This document shows, piece by piece, positions 10,789 through 20,219 of a DNA stretch of 64,000 nucleotides. The stretch is from Cryoendolithus antarcticus (taxonomy: Eukaryota > Ascomycota > Dothideomycetes > Cladosporiales > Cladosporiaceae). A program made the translations under genes and the position numbers. The DNA lies in NCBI GenBank assembly GCA_002077065.1, contig NAJO01000023.1:620001-684000 (forward strand), given 5' to 3'. The first letter of the stretch is position 1; each line of letters starts with the position of its first letter. A model generated the notes under the pieces. That model was not told where the DNA came from. It saw only the letters and a program-made list of their open reading frames with translations, and ran no database searches.

Positions 10789-11094
10789 GTGGAGGAGACA
10801 CCCTCGTCCAGCTCCTATTCGGCCTCATCGCATCTATACTGGCCGTGGCAACACTTTTCGTCTCACTTCGATATCCAAACCGGGAGTCCTGTACCCAATC
10901 CTTCAGTCAGTCGACAATAGCTGACAGCGCCAGGCCACAATCAACCCATGCTGTCCTTTCACCACAATGATCTGCCATTGCCGCCGCGTCGCCGGTCCAG
11001 ACGAACACTGTACATGTTGGAGGATATCGAGTCGTATGGCTGGCCAGAGCAAGGCATGGCAGCGCCGGGTTCCCGAGTCACGGAGATAGCATAG
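10789..11094 (+). pseudogene. Small membrane protein family, copy 2, start codon lost
   Basis: This aligns with both exons of copies 1 and 3. The first exon encodes DTLVQLLFGLIASILAVATL in register. The position matching the ATG is GTG (10789), and one base is missing in the next codons. The frame upstream reaches a TAG without an ATG. The second-exon region (from about 10928, after an AG) keeps the conserved RRRSRRTLYMLEDIE block and GWPEQ, and ends at TAG 11092-11094. It is 6 nt longer than in its relatives and stays in frame. The only GT in phase would make a 37-nt intron, shorter than the others in this window. The simplest reading is a recently disabled paralogue, but an unseen 5' exon joined at the CCAG ending at 10784 cannot be excluded. 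Confidence 0.6.
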
Positions 11095-11407
11095 CTTCAC
11101 GATAGACCCGACTATGTCGGTAATCACAGTGACCCTGAATGCGCTAATTCTGGATGAAGTCCAGCCCAGGACAAATAGAGCTTGCCGTTACGCATCCTGC
11201 TTCGCGCAGTGCGCTGTAGTCTCTCGTATCGCAATCGCAATGTTCCGTGGTGTATGCCACAGTGTTGTGATTCTGAACAAGCGTTGTGAGCCAACGTAAG
11301 TACCAGTGCATCTCGACCTAATGGCGACCCAATGCCCAAGAAACTCGTAGTCGGACGACGTCGCCATTCTGCATTACAGGCCGTGGCCCCATACATCTTG
11401 TGACGAC

Positions 11408-11600
11408 ACATGCTCGCACACTCACCTAACGGCATCTTCTGTGTCCGCGCGATGGATCGACAGCCCTCCACCGCCGTGCGTCTTCGTCGAAGGCTGAGTC
11501 CTGACCACACATGCTTGCACACTCACCTGACGGCTTCTTCTGTATCCGCGCGATGGATCGACAGCCCTCGACTGTGTTTGTTGAAGGCTGAGTCCTGGCG
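11408..11600 (+). repeat. Imperfect tandem duplication, about 95-101-bp unit
   Basis: Two adjacent units begin ACATGCTYGCACACTCACCT (11408 and 11509) and end near AAGGCTGAGTCCT (about 11490 and 11584). The core containing CGCGCGATGGATCGACAGCC is nearly identical. On the minus strand each unit contains a donor-like GTGAGTGTGC. The paired frames differ at several amino acids and no complete gene can be built. Confidence 0.75.
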
Positions 11601-11791
11601 ACCCGCTCCATTGTCGTCCGCGTCAAAAATGACAGGGTTGGCAACTGTTGCCTGAGCTGCAGGCGTGAGATGCATCAACGAAAAGAGCCGAGAACAATCT
11701 GCAAGAGCACTTGGGTCAGGACATGTTGCTAAGCACCGGAGAGCAGCAAGACTTATAAGAAGTAAAGCACCCAGCCTCTCCGGAGCTTCTC

Positions 11792-11852
11792 ATGATGTCT
11801 GAATTCGAGGACCTCTTTGAGATTGCACTGGTACCCGTCCTCAGAGTTGCTG
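11792..11852 (+). other. Possible 5' exon for family copy 3
   Basis: ATGATG begins a 61-nt open stretch (MMSEFEDLFEIALVPVLRVA) ending at a consensus GTAAGT donor in phase 1. A branch-like GCTGAC and the acceptor CATAG (ending 12157) would join it in frame to the copy 3 start through 12158-12285. The 305-nt intron would be far longer than the others in the window, and copy 1 has no matching upstream exon. It is noted as an alternative rather than annotated as coding. Confidence 0.25.
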
Positions 11853-12285
11853 GTAAGTCTATTTACTTGCTATCCCTTAAATGGACTACACATTCGTTCA
11901 TACGCGTGTTATTTGGGACGAACTTTGAGCCATGCGACTAGTGTGCATACTGACTCGATGCGCGACTGGTAACACGCAATGCAATCGCTGGATCAGTCAC
12001 TTAGAAGCTAGTGTCATTCCCATACCACGCGCTGAGCGGCCTGGCTGCGCTTCACGCCTTAGGTATAACTTGGGTTCATTTTGGCGTGTATGACGGGGGG
12101 GATCATGGGACGTCCGTGGATCGAGTATCATTGTTGCTGACTTGATTGCTCTCATAGAATCTGGGGACCAATCGTATATACCACACAACGCGGAGGCGTG
12201 TTCGACTTCTGTACCAAAGGAGGCTTTTGTCGAAGCTTTTATCGAATCAGATCGGGCGGTCTTGGTCTCCGTGTCGGGCAAGAAG

Positions 12286-12593
12286 ATGGACCAAGACACC
12301 CTCGTCCAACTCCTCTTCGGCCTCATCGGGTCCCTACTCGCCATCGCCACGATCTTTGTTGCAATTCGATATCGCAGTCGTAAGTTATGTGTCCATGGCG
12401 CGCATGGATGTAGGCTCACCAATCACGAGCAGATCACACTCCACCTACACGGCCGCTATATCACGGCCGCTTCCGTTATTCACCTCGTCGCCGCTCGAGA
12501 CGCGCAACCTATATGCTGGAGGATATCGAAATGCATGGCTGGCCGGATGCAGAAATAGCAATGCCGTTTGCTCGAGTACTGGAGGTAGAGTGA
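12286..12593 (+). CDS. Small single-pass membrane protein, tandem family copy 3
   Basis: Exons 12286-12379 (94 nt) and 12433-12593 (161 nt) join at phase 1 to give 84 residues, the same structure as copy 1. The donor is GTAAGT and the acceptor GAGCAG. The protein starts MDQDTLVQLLFGLIGSLLAI, with a single membrane segment through about residue 27 (ending FVAIRYRS). A basic linker then leads to RRRSRRATYMLEDIEMHGWP and an acidic-hydrophobic end (VLEVE). The block SRR-x-x-Y-I/M-LE-G/D-IE and the WP pair are shared by all three relatives, while the linker between them has diverged. I do not recognise the family and assign no function. RPN3 ends convergently 167 bp away. Confidence 0.68.
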
Positions 12594-12759
12594 AGGTTGA
12601 CGATGGGACGGGCCATGTGTGCTATGATCGGAAGTTACAATATGCATTGTTGCTGATTAGCTGCTGCTGCGTCGTCTATGAGTACATACCTTCCATTGTT
12701 CTCGCTAGGATCTTCAGTGTCGGTGCCGTTTCGGCCACGTCATCGTCGCACGACACTCC

Positions 12760-14390
12760 TCACATTCCCTCAAAACCTCCTTCATCCCCTTCATCCACAT
12801 CCCCCTCACCCTCAATAATCTCCTTCGCAATCTCCCTCTCCCTCTCCCTTGCCTTGGCAGCTTCAGCAATCTCTTGCTTATGCTTATGCATCGGGTACCT
12901 CATAGCCATCACACACTCATCCCGCATTCCCAGCAAAGCCGAGATCCTAGCATGGAAGGCCTCACTAGGCTCCGTGGTACCGTAAGCGTCTTTCGGAGGC
13001 GTCGTGAGCATGTGTCCGTTCTGGTGGTCTAGCGAGGCCTCGATCACGCCGTCGCGGATGGCTTTGGCAGTGATGTACTCTGCTGACTCTTCGGAGGAAA
13101 TGTGCAGGCGGGTGCAAATGTCGCGCAGGGAGATACGGGAGTAAGAGAGCGAGAGCATGCGGACGCCGGTTTTGATGACGTTTTGACGAAGGCGTTGGAT
13201 CAGAGTGAATGTGCCGTCTTTGCGGAATTGAGCAGAGTGCGTTTCGACGCATTTGAGGAAGGCATCCAGATCGCCGACGCGCACTGCTTGGACGAGCTTG
13301 AGGTAGGGGTAGAGTGCGGATTCGAGTTGGGGTTGGCGGAAGAGCGAGCGTTCGGGGATGTCGCCCATGAGGAGCTCGACAACGATGAGGAGCTTTGTAG
13401 CTTGCTGGTAGAAGCCTATTGCCGGACCGGATGTAGGAGATTTGCGGGTTGCGGAGACGAGGTGCTCTTGGGCTTGTGTGTACGCGAGCTGAATGGCGCG
13501 CACTCGGCCGAGGTAGTAGAGGTAGCGGCAGACTTGGTTGTTCGATGCTGTGGAAGGGAATTGAGTTTGTGCGATGAGAAGATCGGCCTGGGTGATGTCG
13601 GCTGTGGAGATGTAGCTGCGAAGGAGAAGTACTGTGACAGCCGCCTCAGTGTCGGTGTCCTTTCGAATGACGGCAGATCTCTGTGCTTGCAGCAGCTTCG
13701 GCCGAATTTCGATGACCGGCGACTGTCGTGATGGTGGCTTCGGATCGAGCTGCTCATGGAAGAGTGAGTAGTAGAAGTACGATTTGGCACCTATCGGGTC
13801 GAGTGTTCTCCGGTTGAAGCTTCGTAGCTTATCAACGAACTTATCGCTGAAGTCCGCGCCTTTCTGGTATTGCTGTGTGTCGTAGAGGTAGACCTGCACT
13901 GTTCAGCGTTGTGTTCCTGACTTCATTCGCTCTCATCACTCCACATACCTGCACCAGCACGCCCAAATACGACCAGATCTCGGGTATCACCTCCTCATCT
14001 CCACCCTTGACCGGCGTACTCGATCCATTCTGCAGTGCCTCTCCCTTCTGTGGCAAGACCGACTCCAGCACCTTCCGCGCGGGAAAATCTGGCTTCGGAA
14101 ATGCTGTTCTTATACCATGCAGGATGGGCGCGGGCGTGTTCTTTGCCTTCCGGACGGTCGATATCGACCGCAAAGCGCGGAGTGTGAAGCGCGCATCGAA
14201 CGTCTCGACGGCTTGCGCTAACAGAATGAAGTTGTCGGTGATTACTAGACGCGATTGATCAATATGGGTATCTTCAGCGTGAGGCAACGCAGGTGTACGC
14301 ACTGCGCTCAACGGGCTTTTCTTGGACTGGGGCGACGGCGTCGGCCTGCTTCTCGCCATTGACGGCATCGATGTCCATCTTGTCCGCCAT
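12760..14390 (-). CDS. RPN3: 26S proteasome regulatory subunit Rpn3 (PSMD3)
   Basis: Exons on the minus strand are 14390-14303, 14244-13949 and 13893-12760. They join in phase to 505 residues, the usual length. Rpn3 is a non-ATPase lid subunit of the 19S regulatory particle, acting as a PCI scaffold in the horseshoe around Rpn11. After an acidic start (MADKMDIDAVNG) come helical repeats, including RYLYYLGRVRAIQLAYTQA. The PCI region at about residues 280-430 includes LSYSRISLRDICTRLHISS, and the C-terminal helix is followed by an acidic tail. Both introns are short with consensus ends. A second Met at residue 5 is an equally plausible start. It is divergent from SPC34, with a 360-bp gap. Confidence 0.95.
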
Positions 14391-14750
14391 GCTGAGGTGT
14401 GTGAGGAGAGGAGGTGGATGTGTAGTATTGTGTGTGTTGTCGCGTGCAGTCTAGTGATGTTCCAGCCAGCGTTCACGAAGCCAAGACGCGGCCTCATTCC
14501 GCCTAGAGCTCTGAGGTCTCATCATGTTAGCGACGCGCTCAGACGCGACTTCACTTCACTCATGTTGTGCAGATCATGTGTTCGTAGACATTTGCTGCTG
14601 GAGAGTGCCACGGAGCCGCTCTGTAGCTGACTTGCCGGTCTCTCTGATTGCTGGACCGAAGGACCGGTCTACTTGGAGGTATCTGGAACAACCCTCCTTG
14701 CATCACGATCTGGCGTTGGGTTTGGCAGCAAGCATTGGCTACCACCAACG
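14391..14750. promoter_or_regulatory. Divergent upstream region of RPN3 and SPC34
   Basis: A 360-bp shared upstream region. I looked for the proteasome-associated element GGTGGCAAA in both orientations and did not see an exact match. Confidence 0.45.
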
Positions 14751-15488
14751 ATGGCATCTCTGCTCTCCTCCCATCTGGAGCAGATCTCACTGTGCTCCAC
14801 TTCCATAGCTGAGCTCTCCTTTCCTGGCCCAAAAATCTTCACAAATGCCCTCCTCTCGACCCACGACATCACCGCTTTGATTCGCGATACTGAGGCCCAC
14901 GAACGTGCCTTGTACCATCTCGCAGCCCCATCTCTGCCTCAGAAGCCTGCAGCTACAGACTACAGCCAGCCCGCGACCCAGGCATCTCGACAAGCGACGG
15001 TTCACCCGGCATACACAGCCCGTCAGCCGAAGAACAAAGCTGTTGCTGCCGTCCTTGGTGGGGATCTGTATCAAGCTACGCGTCGTCCGGAAGTCGGGTC
15101 AAGGCCGAAAGGCGAGATCGACGTCGAAGTCTTACTCCAAGGTGCCGAGAAACTGGCAGCTGTCTACCCCATTCCTGGCGCCGCGGCACGGATGTCCGAG
15201 CTGCGGAGACGGCAGCAGCAGCTCGAGGCCAATGTGGCGCATTATGAGGAGAGAGTGGCGAGGCAGACGAGGGAGCTCGAGAGGATGAAGGGACGGTGGG
15301 AGAGTGGTGACGAGGGCGGAGCTGGCGTGGAGACTCAGCAGGATGGTGATGGAGATGAGAGTCAGGTGATGACGAAGGAGGATCTGGAGAGGGAGGAAGA
15401 GGAGGTCAGGGAGCTTGAGAGGAAGAAGAGGGGTCTGGAAGAACGAGTTACGGGGATGGAGAGGGACCTGGGAGGGTTGATGAGGTGA
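14751..15488 (+). CDS. SPC34: DASH/Dam1 complex subunit Spc34
   Basis: An intronless frame of 245 residues. Spc34 belongs to the fungus-specific DASH ring that couples kinetochores to spindle microtubules. The N-terminal block is characteristic: MASLLSSHLEQISLC, then FPGPKIFTNALL and HDITALIRDTEAHERAL. The middle is disordered, then EVLLQGAEKLAAVYPIPGA leads into a long charged coiled coil (about residues 150-245) rich in Glu, Arg and Lys. The frame stays open upstream to 14673, but the conserved start MASLLSSHLEQ fixes the ATG at 14751. Confidence 0.9.
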   Translation: MASLLSSHLEQISLCSTSIAELSFPGPKIFTNALLSTHDITALIRDTEAHERALYHLAAPSLPQKPAATDYSQPATQASRQATVHPAYTARQPKNKAVAAVLGGDLYQATRRPEVGSRPKGEIDVEVLLQGAEKLAAVYPIPGAAARMSELRRRQQQLEANVAHYEERVARQTRELERMKGRWESGDEGGAGVETQQDGDGDESQVMTKEDLEREEEEVRELERKKRGLEERVTGMERDLGGLMR

Positions 15489-15801
15489 CCCGGCTTTGTG
15501 ATCGTGCCAATGAGGCACCTGATCTAAGACCATTGAAGTGCAAGCCGTTTCCCGAATCCTCAAGGAGAACGAGCACACCACAAGTGCCGTGCTGGATAAG
15601 TCCGACACGCCGCAAGGCAGTCTTGTGGTAGCTCAAGCTGTGCTGAACTCCATCATCGCCATAGCCAGTCAAGCTCCCGGACTGGAGCCGACATCATGAA
15701 AACCACCTGGCCACTGTAGATTCGCAGGGTGGCTGTAGCATCATGCTGCATGTCAGCCCTTTGGCGACTCGGATTTACGCTGCTCCGAGTGTCCGAGCAG
15801 C
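15489..15801. other. Convergent 3' region between SPC34 and the WW-like gene
   Basis: About 310 bp of 3' flank for two convergent genes. No feature is visible. Confidence 0.5.
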
Positions 15802-16782
15802 TCAGTAATCGTCATCTCCGTAGCGACCCTCGTTCCGGCCAGCATGGTACGAATCGTCGACACGATCGCCGAAGCGATCCACGTCGTCGCCGAAGCGCTC
15901 GACGTCGCCAACCTTATCGCCGGCCCACTGAGACGATGTTAGCTTCTCCTCAGCAATGGCGCAAGAGAATAAGACTTACGTTCGCCACATTCTCGGGAGC
16001 ATCCTCAACATCGTCAACTGCGTGGTCCCACTTCTGCTCGACGCGACCGTCGAAGCGATCGATGCCACCCTCGATATCCTGAGGGATGTCCTCCACCTCG
16101 CCAACTCTGTTGCCGGTCCACCTAATTACAACCAGTCAGTAAGATGAACACCGAATTAGGCACAAGAGGGGACGTACTGCGCAGCGTTCTCGGGGAAGTC
16201 CTCAGCATCGTTCTCCCAGCGCCGCTTGTCGCCGTCCCAATCTTGCTCTACGAGTGTTGGTCAGCTTCGTCACATCCAATGTCACTTCAGGGAGGAGCAC
16301 TCACTCAACTCCTCACCCTCATGCATAGCCAACGCCCCAGCTCCCAGTCCCAACGCCGCACCTCCCAGCCCATAGGCCAACCCATGCCCACCCTTCTTCT
16401 GCTCCTCCTGGGCGTAGCCACTCCCATAGCCGCCCTGCTGACCACCGTAGCCCTGCTGACCACCGTAGCCCTGCTGACCACCGTAGCCCTGCTGCCCTCC
16501 ATAGCCGCCCTGCTGACCTCCACCATACCTGCCCTGCTGCCCACCGTACCCACCACCAGGAAACTGAAACGTCCTCTCGCCGGTCTGCTCGTTGATGTAA
16601 ATGTGGCGATTCTCGCGGTCGTCCCAGCGGGCTACCCAGGGATAGGGAGGCTGAGGTGGTGCGTTGTTGCCATAAGTTTGGCCGTAGCTACCACCTGGCT
16701 GATTGTAGTTCGCAGGCTGCTGCTGTTGATTGTTGTGACCACCCATGAAGTTCTCGGCCATCTTTTCGAGGAAGCCTGCCAT
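15802..16782 (-). CDS. Gly-rich protein with a WW-like domain and C-terminal repeats
   Basis: Four exons (16782-16305, 16247-16178, 16121-15980, 15927-15802) join in phase to 271 residues. The start MAGFLEKMAENFMGG is chosen because it follows a Ser/Thr-rich leader with no conserved look. A Gln/Asn-rich stretch precedes PWVARWDDRENRHIYINEQ, a WW-domain shape. The second signature Trp is Phe (RTFQFP), so binding to proline ligands may be altered. A GYGGQQ repeat and a Gly/Ala/Leu-rich helix follow. Exons 2-4 encode related acidic modules built around W-x-G-x-K/R-VG-E/D-VE and APEN. The function is unknown, and I know no precise family name. The repeated modules line up with exon boundaries. 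Confidence 0.8.
16431..16560 (-). repeat. Coding minisatellite, 18-bp unit
   Basis: Tandem 18-bp units (on the plus strand ACCACCGTAGCCCTGCTG, with variants) encode the repeating GQQGYG of the WW-like protein. Three consecutive units are exact and the flanking ones degenerate, so length variation between isolates is likely. Confidence 0.85.
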
Positions 16783-17623
16783 GTCGGGTGGATGGGAAAT
16801 GGGAGTGATAGACTGAGATGAAGAGTAGGTGAATATTGGGGGAGAGTAGCAAAGTGATGGGCTCAGAGTTGAAGTGAGCTCGAAGCAAGGAAAGAGCAAA
16901 GGTTCTAGACTCATTGACCACGTGGGGCAAGGTGCAGCAAGCAACATGCCACATTGCGTCATCGCGCCGACGTGGCACCTCGGTTGTAGACTACATTCCA
17001 CCACGCTATCATTGACTGCGTCCAGTGAGACAGTCATATCAAGAGATAATCATCGAGAGAACAACACCGGCTTGAGAAAGAGGTACGAGGTTAAGTTCGA
17101 GCGCCGATCTGGAAGGCTTGTGGAAGGCTTATCTCTGGAGCCAAGCCGCTACCAAGCTTTCGATCGACTTGAGGCGAGGACTGCTCTTACCCTTTTCATT
17201 GCTGGAGATGCTACAGTTCATCAAGATGTGCTATATCTGCACACTGGAAGAAAGTCTTGTCGCGAAGGCCTTCGTCGTGCGGATGGCAGAGACATGGATC
17301 TCTGTGGACCATTTAGAGGCGCGAGGGAGTCAGGCGGGTCTTCCAGTATGCTGACCCTTTGGCAGCGCGATAGTGGCCGAGAAGCGATTGACTCAAGGAC
17401 GTCTTTCACGACCAACTTGTTATGTTCAATTTTGAGGTAGCACCGAGAGCAAATTGACAAGCGTCGTCTTTACGCAGGAAATCTCTGTCAAATCCACTGG
17501 CCTTAAACGATCACTGGACTGGAGTGGCCGCGTTCTTCGATCCGTCCTAAGATCGTCCAGGCTGAATCCACAGAGTCTCCAAATTTCGGAGACATTACAT
17601 TTCGTCGAGCTGTTCCGTAAGTC
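16783..17623. other. Upstream region of two divergent genes, no supported gene
   Basis: An 841-bp region between the WW-like gene and the F-box-like gene. Open frames on both strands lack motifs, so it is read as promoter and leader DNA. Confidence 0.45.
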
Positions 17624-18400
17624 ATGGACTCATCGAACTTCTCTATCAACCTGCTCGAAATGCTACCCGCCGAAGTCGTCAACGAGATCATACAGCTACT
17701 TTATTCCGAACACCTCCTTGTGGCGCTCAAACCCGAGGCGCGCCTTAATCGTAGCACTCTGCTTCGAGGTCGTAGAATCTTCAACAGTCAACATTCTCCG
17801 CAGCTGATCGATCCTCTACTCGTGAACAAGCGGATCGGAGCCGAAGCATCAGAGACTCTGTACCGGGAGGCGACATTTGTCTTCTGTCACTTCGAACGAG
17901 CGCGGGCATTCCTCAATTCAGTCAGGCCTGCAAATCTGGCGAATGTCCGAAACGTCGAAGTCTGCTTTCCAGGCAGCTATAGATACAGATTTGCGACGCG
18001 CAGTATCATATCTCGTCTGGCAGTGGAATTGCTCAACGTTACGCGCCTGAGGCTGCACATAATTGAAGGGTCCGAAGCAGCTGATAGCCTGTACATAGGA
18101 GCCGTGAGGAGGTTTCACGCACAGCGGTATGTTGGGGAGCTGATCATGGAACACCACCTTGGAAGGAAAGGCAAGGCATTGCATTGGACTTCTGCAGATG
18201 TATTGACCTGTCCAGAGATCTGGCTAATGATCGAGAGTGGTTTCAGAAAGCTTGCTAGACCACATGATCAGGAGTACCCTTTCGTCGGCAATATGGTGTT
18301 GGCTAAAGCCGTGGCTCTGCATAGGTCTAAATCATCGCTGGGAGGTACAGCGTGTTGGATGCGTACGAATGAAGCTGGGGAGGAAGGAGAGTACTACTAA
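17624..18400 (+). CDS. Uncharacterised protein with an F-box-like N-terminus
   Basis: A single-exon frame of 258 residues. The N-terminus LLEMLPAEVVNEIIQLLYSE resembles the degenerate F-box helices common in large families of dothideomycete proteins. The following DPLLVNKRIGAEASETLYRE is the usual phrase after that box (new arrivals compared with old relatives of the type LLxVNKxIxxEAxxxLY). No catalytic motif or membrane segment is seen. If it is an F-box protein it would dock to Skp1 in an SCF ubiquitin ligase, but this is inference from a weak motif. It is convergent with APN1, with a 173-bp gap. Confidence 0.75.
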   Translation: MDSSNFSINLLEMLPAEVVNEIIQLLYSEHLLVALKPEARLNRSTLLRGRRIFNSQHSPQLIDPLLVNKRIGAEASETLYREATFVFCHFERARAFLNSVRPANLANVRNVEVCFPGSYRYRFATRSIISRLAVELLNVTRLRLHIIEGSEAADSLYIGAVRRFHAQRYVGELIMEHHLGRKGKALHWTSADVLTCPEIWLMIESGFRKLARPHDQEYPFVGNMVLAKAVALHRSKSSLGGTACWMRTNEAGEEGEYY

Positions 18401-18573
18401 CTGAATATGGAGCAGCCATTAAGTAGTACTGTTCAGGAGGGCTAGAGTGGCACTCGTTATGCCAACAAATCCAGCTCCAGGCGCTCCAGACTCCTGGAAT
18501 CGCCGAGGTAACATGAGGTAGCTTATATACACACATAACACAAGTACTCATACACTGACAAGACCACCCACGT

Positions 18574-20219
18574 CTACTCCTCCTCGTCGCTCAGCTCACT
18601 CTCACTTTCCTCCTTGCCCTTCTTCCCTTTCTCCCCCTTCCCCTCCGCCTTAATCCTCTTCTTCGCCTCCTTCTCCCCCTTCCTATCAATCTGCTCCTGC
18701 AGCCTACTCCTCTCCGGCTCCCCCTTCCTAGCCAGCTCTCTCTCTAACCTCAGAAACTCCTCGCTCTCCACATCCATCCCGACAAGACTCTCTAGCAGCT
18801 TGATTTCAGTAGCCCAGATCTGCTTGTCCTCCTTGTCCTTTCCCTTGTCGTCTTTGATGTTGTTGCCATCGGCATCCTTCACTTCGATGGGTGTTTCCAA
18901 AATCAAGGGTAGGCCTTCGAAACGAGGTTCATTGACGACGTTGTGAAATGCACGGAGGCCGAGGAAGCCGGTGCCGATATTGGCGTGGAGATCGCGACGG
19001 GAGTTGAAAGGTGCTTTGGAGTCGTTGATATGCATTGCTTTTAGATACTTCATCCCGACCTTTTCATCGAAAGAGTCCATTGTGGCTTTGAAAGCTTCCG
19101 GCGTGCGGAGATCCCAGCCTGCTGCGAGCGCATGACAAGTATCTAGACAAACGCCCACGCGATCTTTGTTATCGACCAGTGCGATAGTGTCGCGGAGGTC
19201 TTCGAAGGTTGAACCTAGGACATTGCCACCTGCCGCCATGTTCTCCAGCAGCGTCACGACGGATGAGGTCGCTGCATGGGCGCGGTTGATGTTGCTAGCT
19301 AGATGTGCTATGGCTTTTGCGCGATCGCCGTTAGTGGAGTTCGCGACGCCAGGGTGGAAGTTGTAGAGCTTTATGCCGAGGCGTTCGCAGCGTTGTAGGT
19401 CATCGAGGAAGGCGTCGTAGGCTTGTTTCGTGCGATCTGCGTCTGTGTGGGCGAGGTTGACTAGGTATGAGCCGTGTGGTACTACATGCTTGGTCTGATC
19501 GTAGGTGTGGGATTTGCAATGGTGGTGAAAGGACGAGGCTACTTCGTCGACTAGAGGTGGATTCACCCATTTGCGTTGCGACTTCAGGAAGAGGGCGAAG
19601 GCATTGGCGCCAATGTGAACGCTATTCACTGGAGCATTCTGGACGCCTTCAAGTTGTGTAAGTTGAGATGCTTTGGTTGACTATGAAAGCTACAAGACTG
19701 ACCTCCTGCACTGCTGATGTGGGCTCCAATGAAGAGCTTATGCCCGATCGTCCGCGCAGCAAGTGGCATCGCTTCTGCTTCCTTCTCCTCCTTGGTCTTC
19801 CGCTTGCGGACGACCTTCGGCTTCGCTTCCCCGCCCTCGTCTGCTTTGGTCTCAAATATGATTGCCGCTTTCTTGGTAGAGCGTTTCTTGACCTTCGGCG
19901 TCTCGCTTGCATCGGCCGCACCCTCGACAGTCTCCTCTTCGGTAGCAGTCTCAACAATCTCGGCCTTCACTTTCTTCGCGGCAGCCTTTCTTTTCGGCTT
20001 TGCGCCTGTTGGCCGCCCCCCGTCGATCGCGTCACCCTCGATGATCTCCTGCTTCACGATCTTTGACTTGACTGTAGTCTTCCTCTTCTTCGCAGGTGGC
20101 GGAGAAATGGCAGGGCCGGCGTTCACTACTAATGAGGCACTCTCGTCGATATTCTCTGGCGCCGAAGACAGACCCGAGTCCTCATCGCTTGGATCGGGTA
20201 GCGTCTTGCGCTTGGGCAT
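18574..20219 (-). CDS. APN1: AP endonuclease 1 (endonuclease IV family) with long basic extensions
   Basis: Two exons (20219-19703 and 19646-18574) join in phase to 529 residues, with donor GTCAGT. It cleaves DNA 5' of abasic sites and removes 3' blocking groups in base excision repair. The endonuclease IV core begins HKLFIGAHISSAGG at about residue 160. The trinuclear zinc ligands are visible in NFHPG, VTLLENMAAGG, VCLDTCHALAAGWD, MHINDSK, RRDLHANIG and LILETPIE. A roughly 155-residue Lys/Glu-rich N-terminal extension (PKRKTLPDPSDEDSG, then several KKR/KRK clusters) and a Lys/Glu-rich C-terminus look like nuclear localisation and disordered tails. The open frame reaches upstream to 20300, but MPKRK is the natural start. 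A mitochondrial form from the upstream frame cannot be judged. Confidence 0.94.

Larger units (their letters stand above)
11095..12285. other. Intergenic stretch between family copies 2 and 3
   Basis: It holds a tandem duplication (11408-11600) and a possible short upstream exon (11792-11852), listed separately. Otherwise no gene is supported. Confidence 0.45.

Noticed and set aside
12227..12985. 252-codon plus-strand frame across copy 3 and the RPN3 end
   Set aside because: It overlaps two supported genes in another frame and is low-complexity Ser/Pro.
13102..13731. Long plus-strand open frame opposite RPN3
   Set aside because: It mirrors the RPN3 coding frame, has no motif and fits codon-bias shadowing.
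16783..17037. N-terminal extension of the WW-like protein
   Set aside because: It lacks conserved features, and MAGFLEKMAENF is a natural start.
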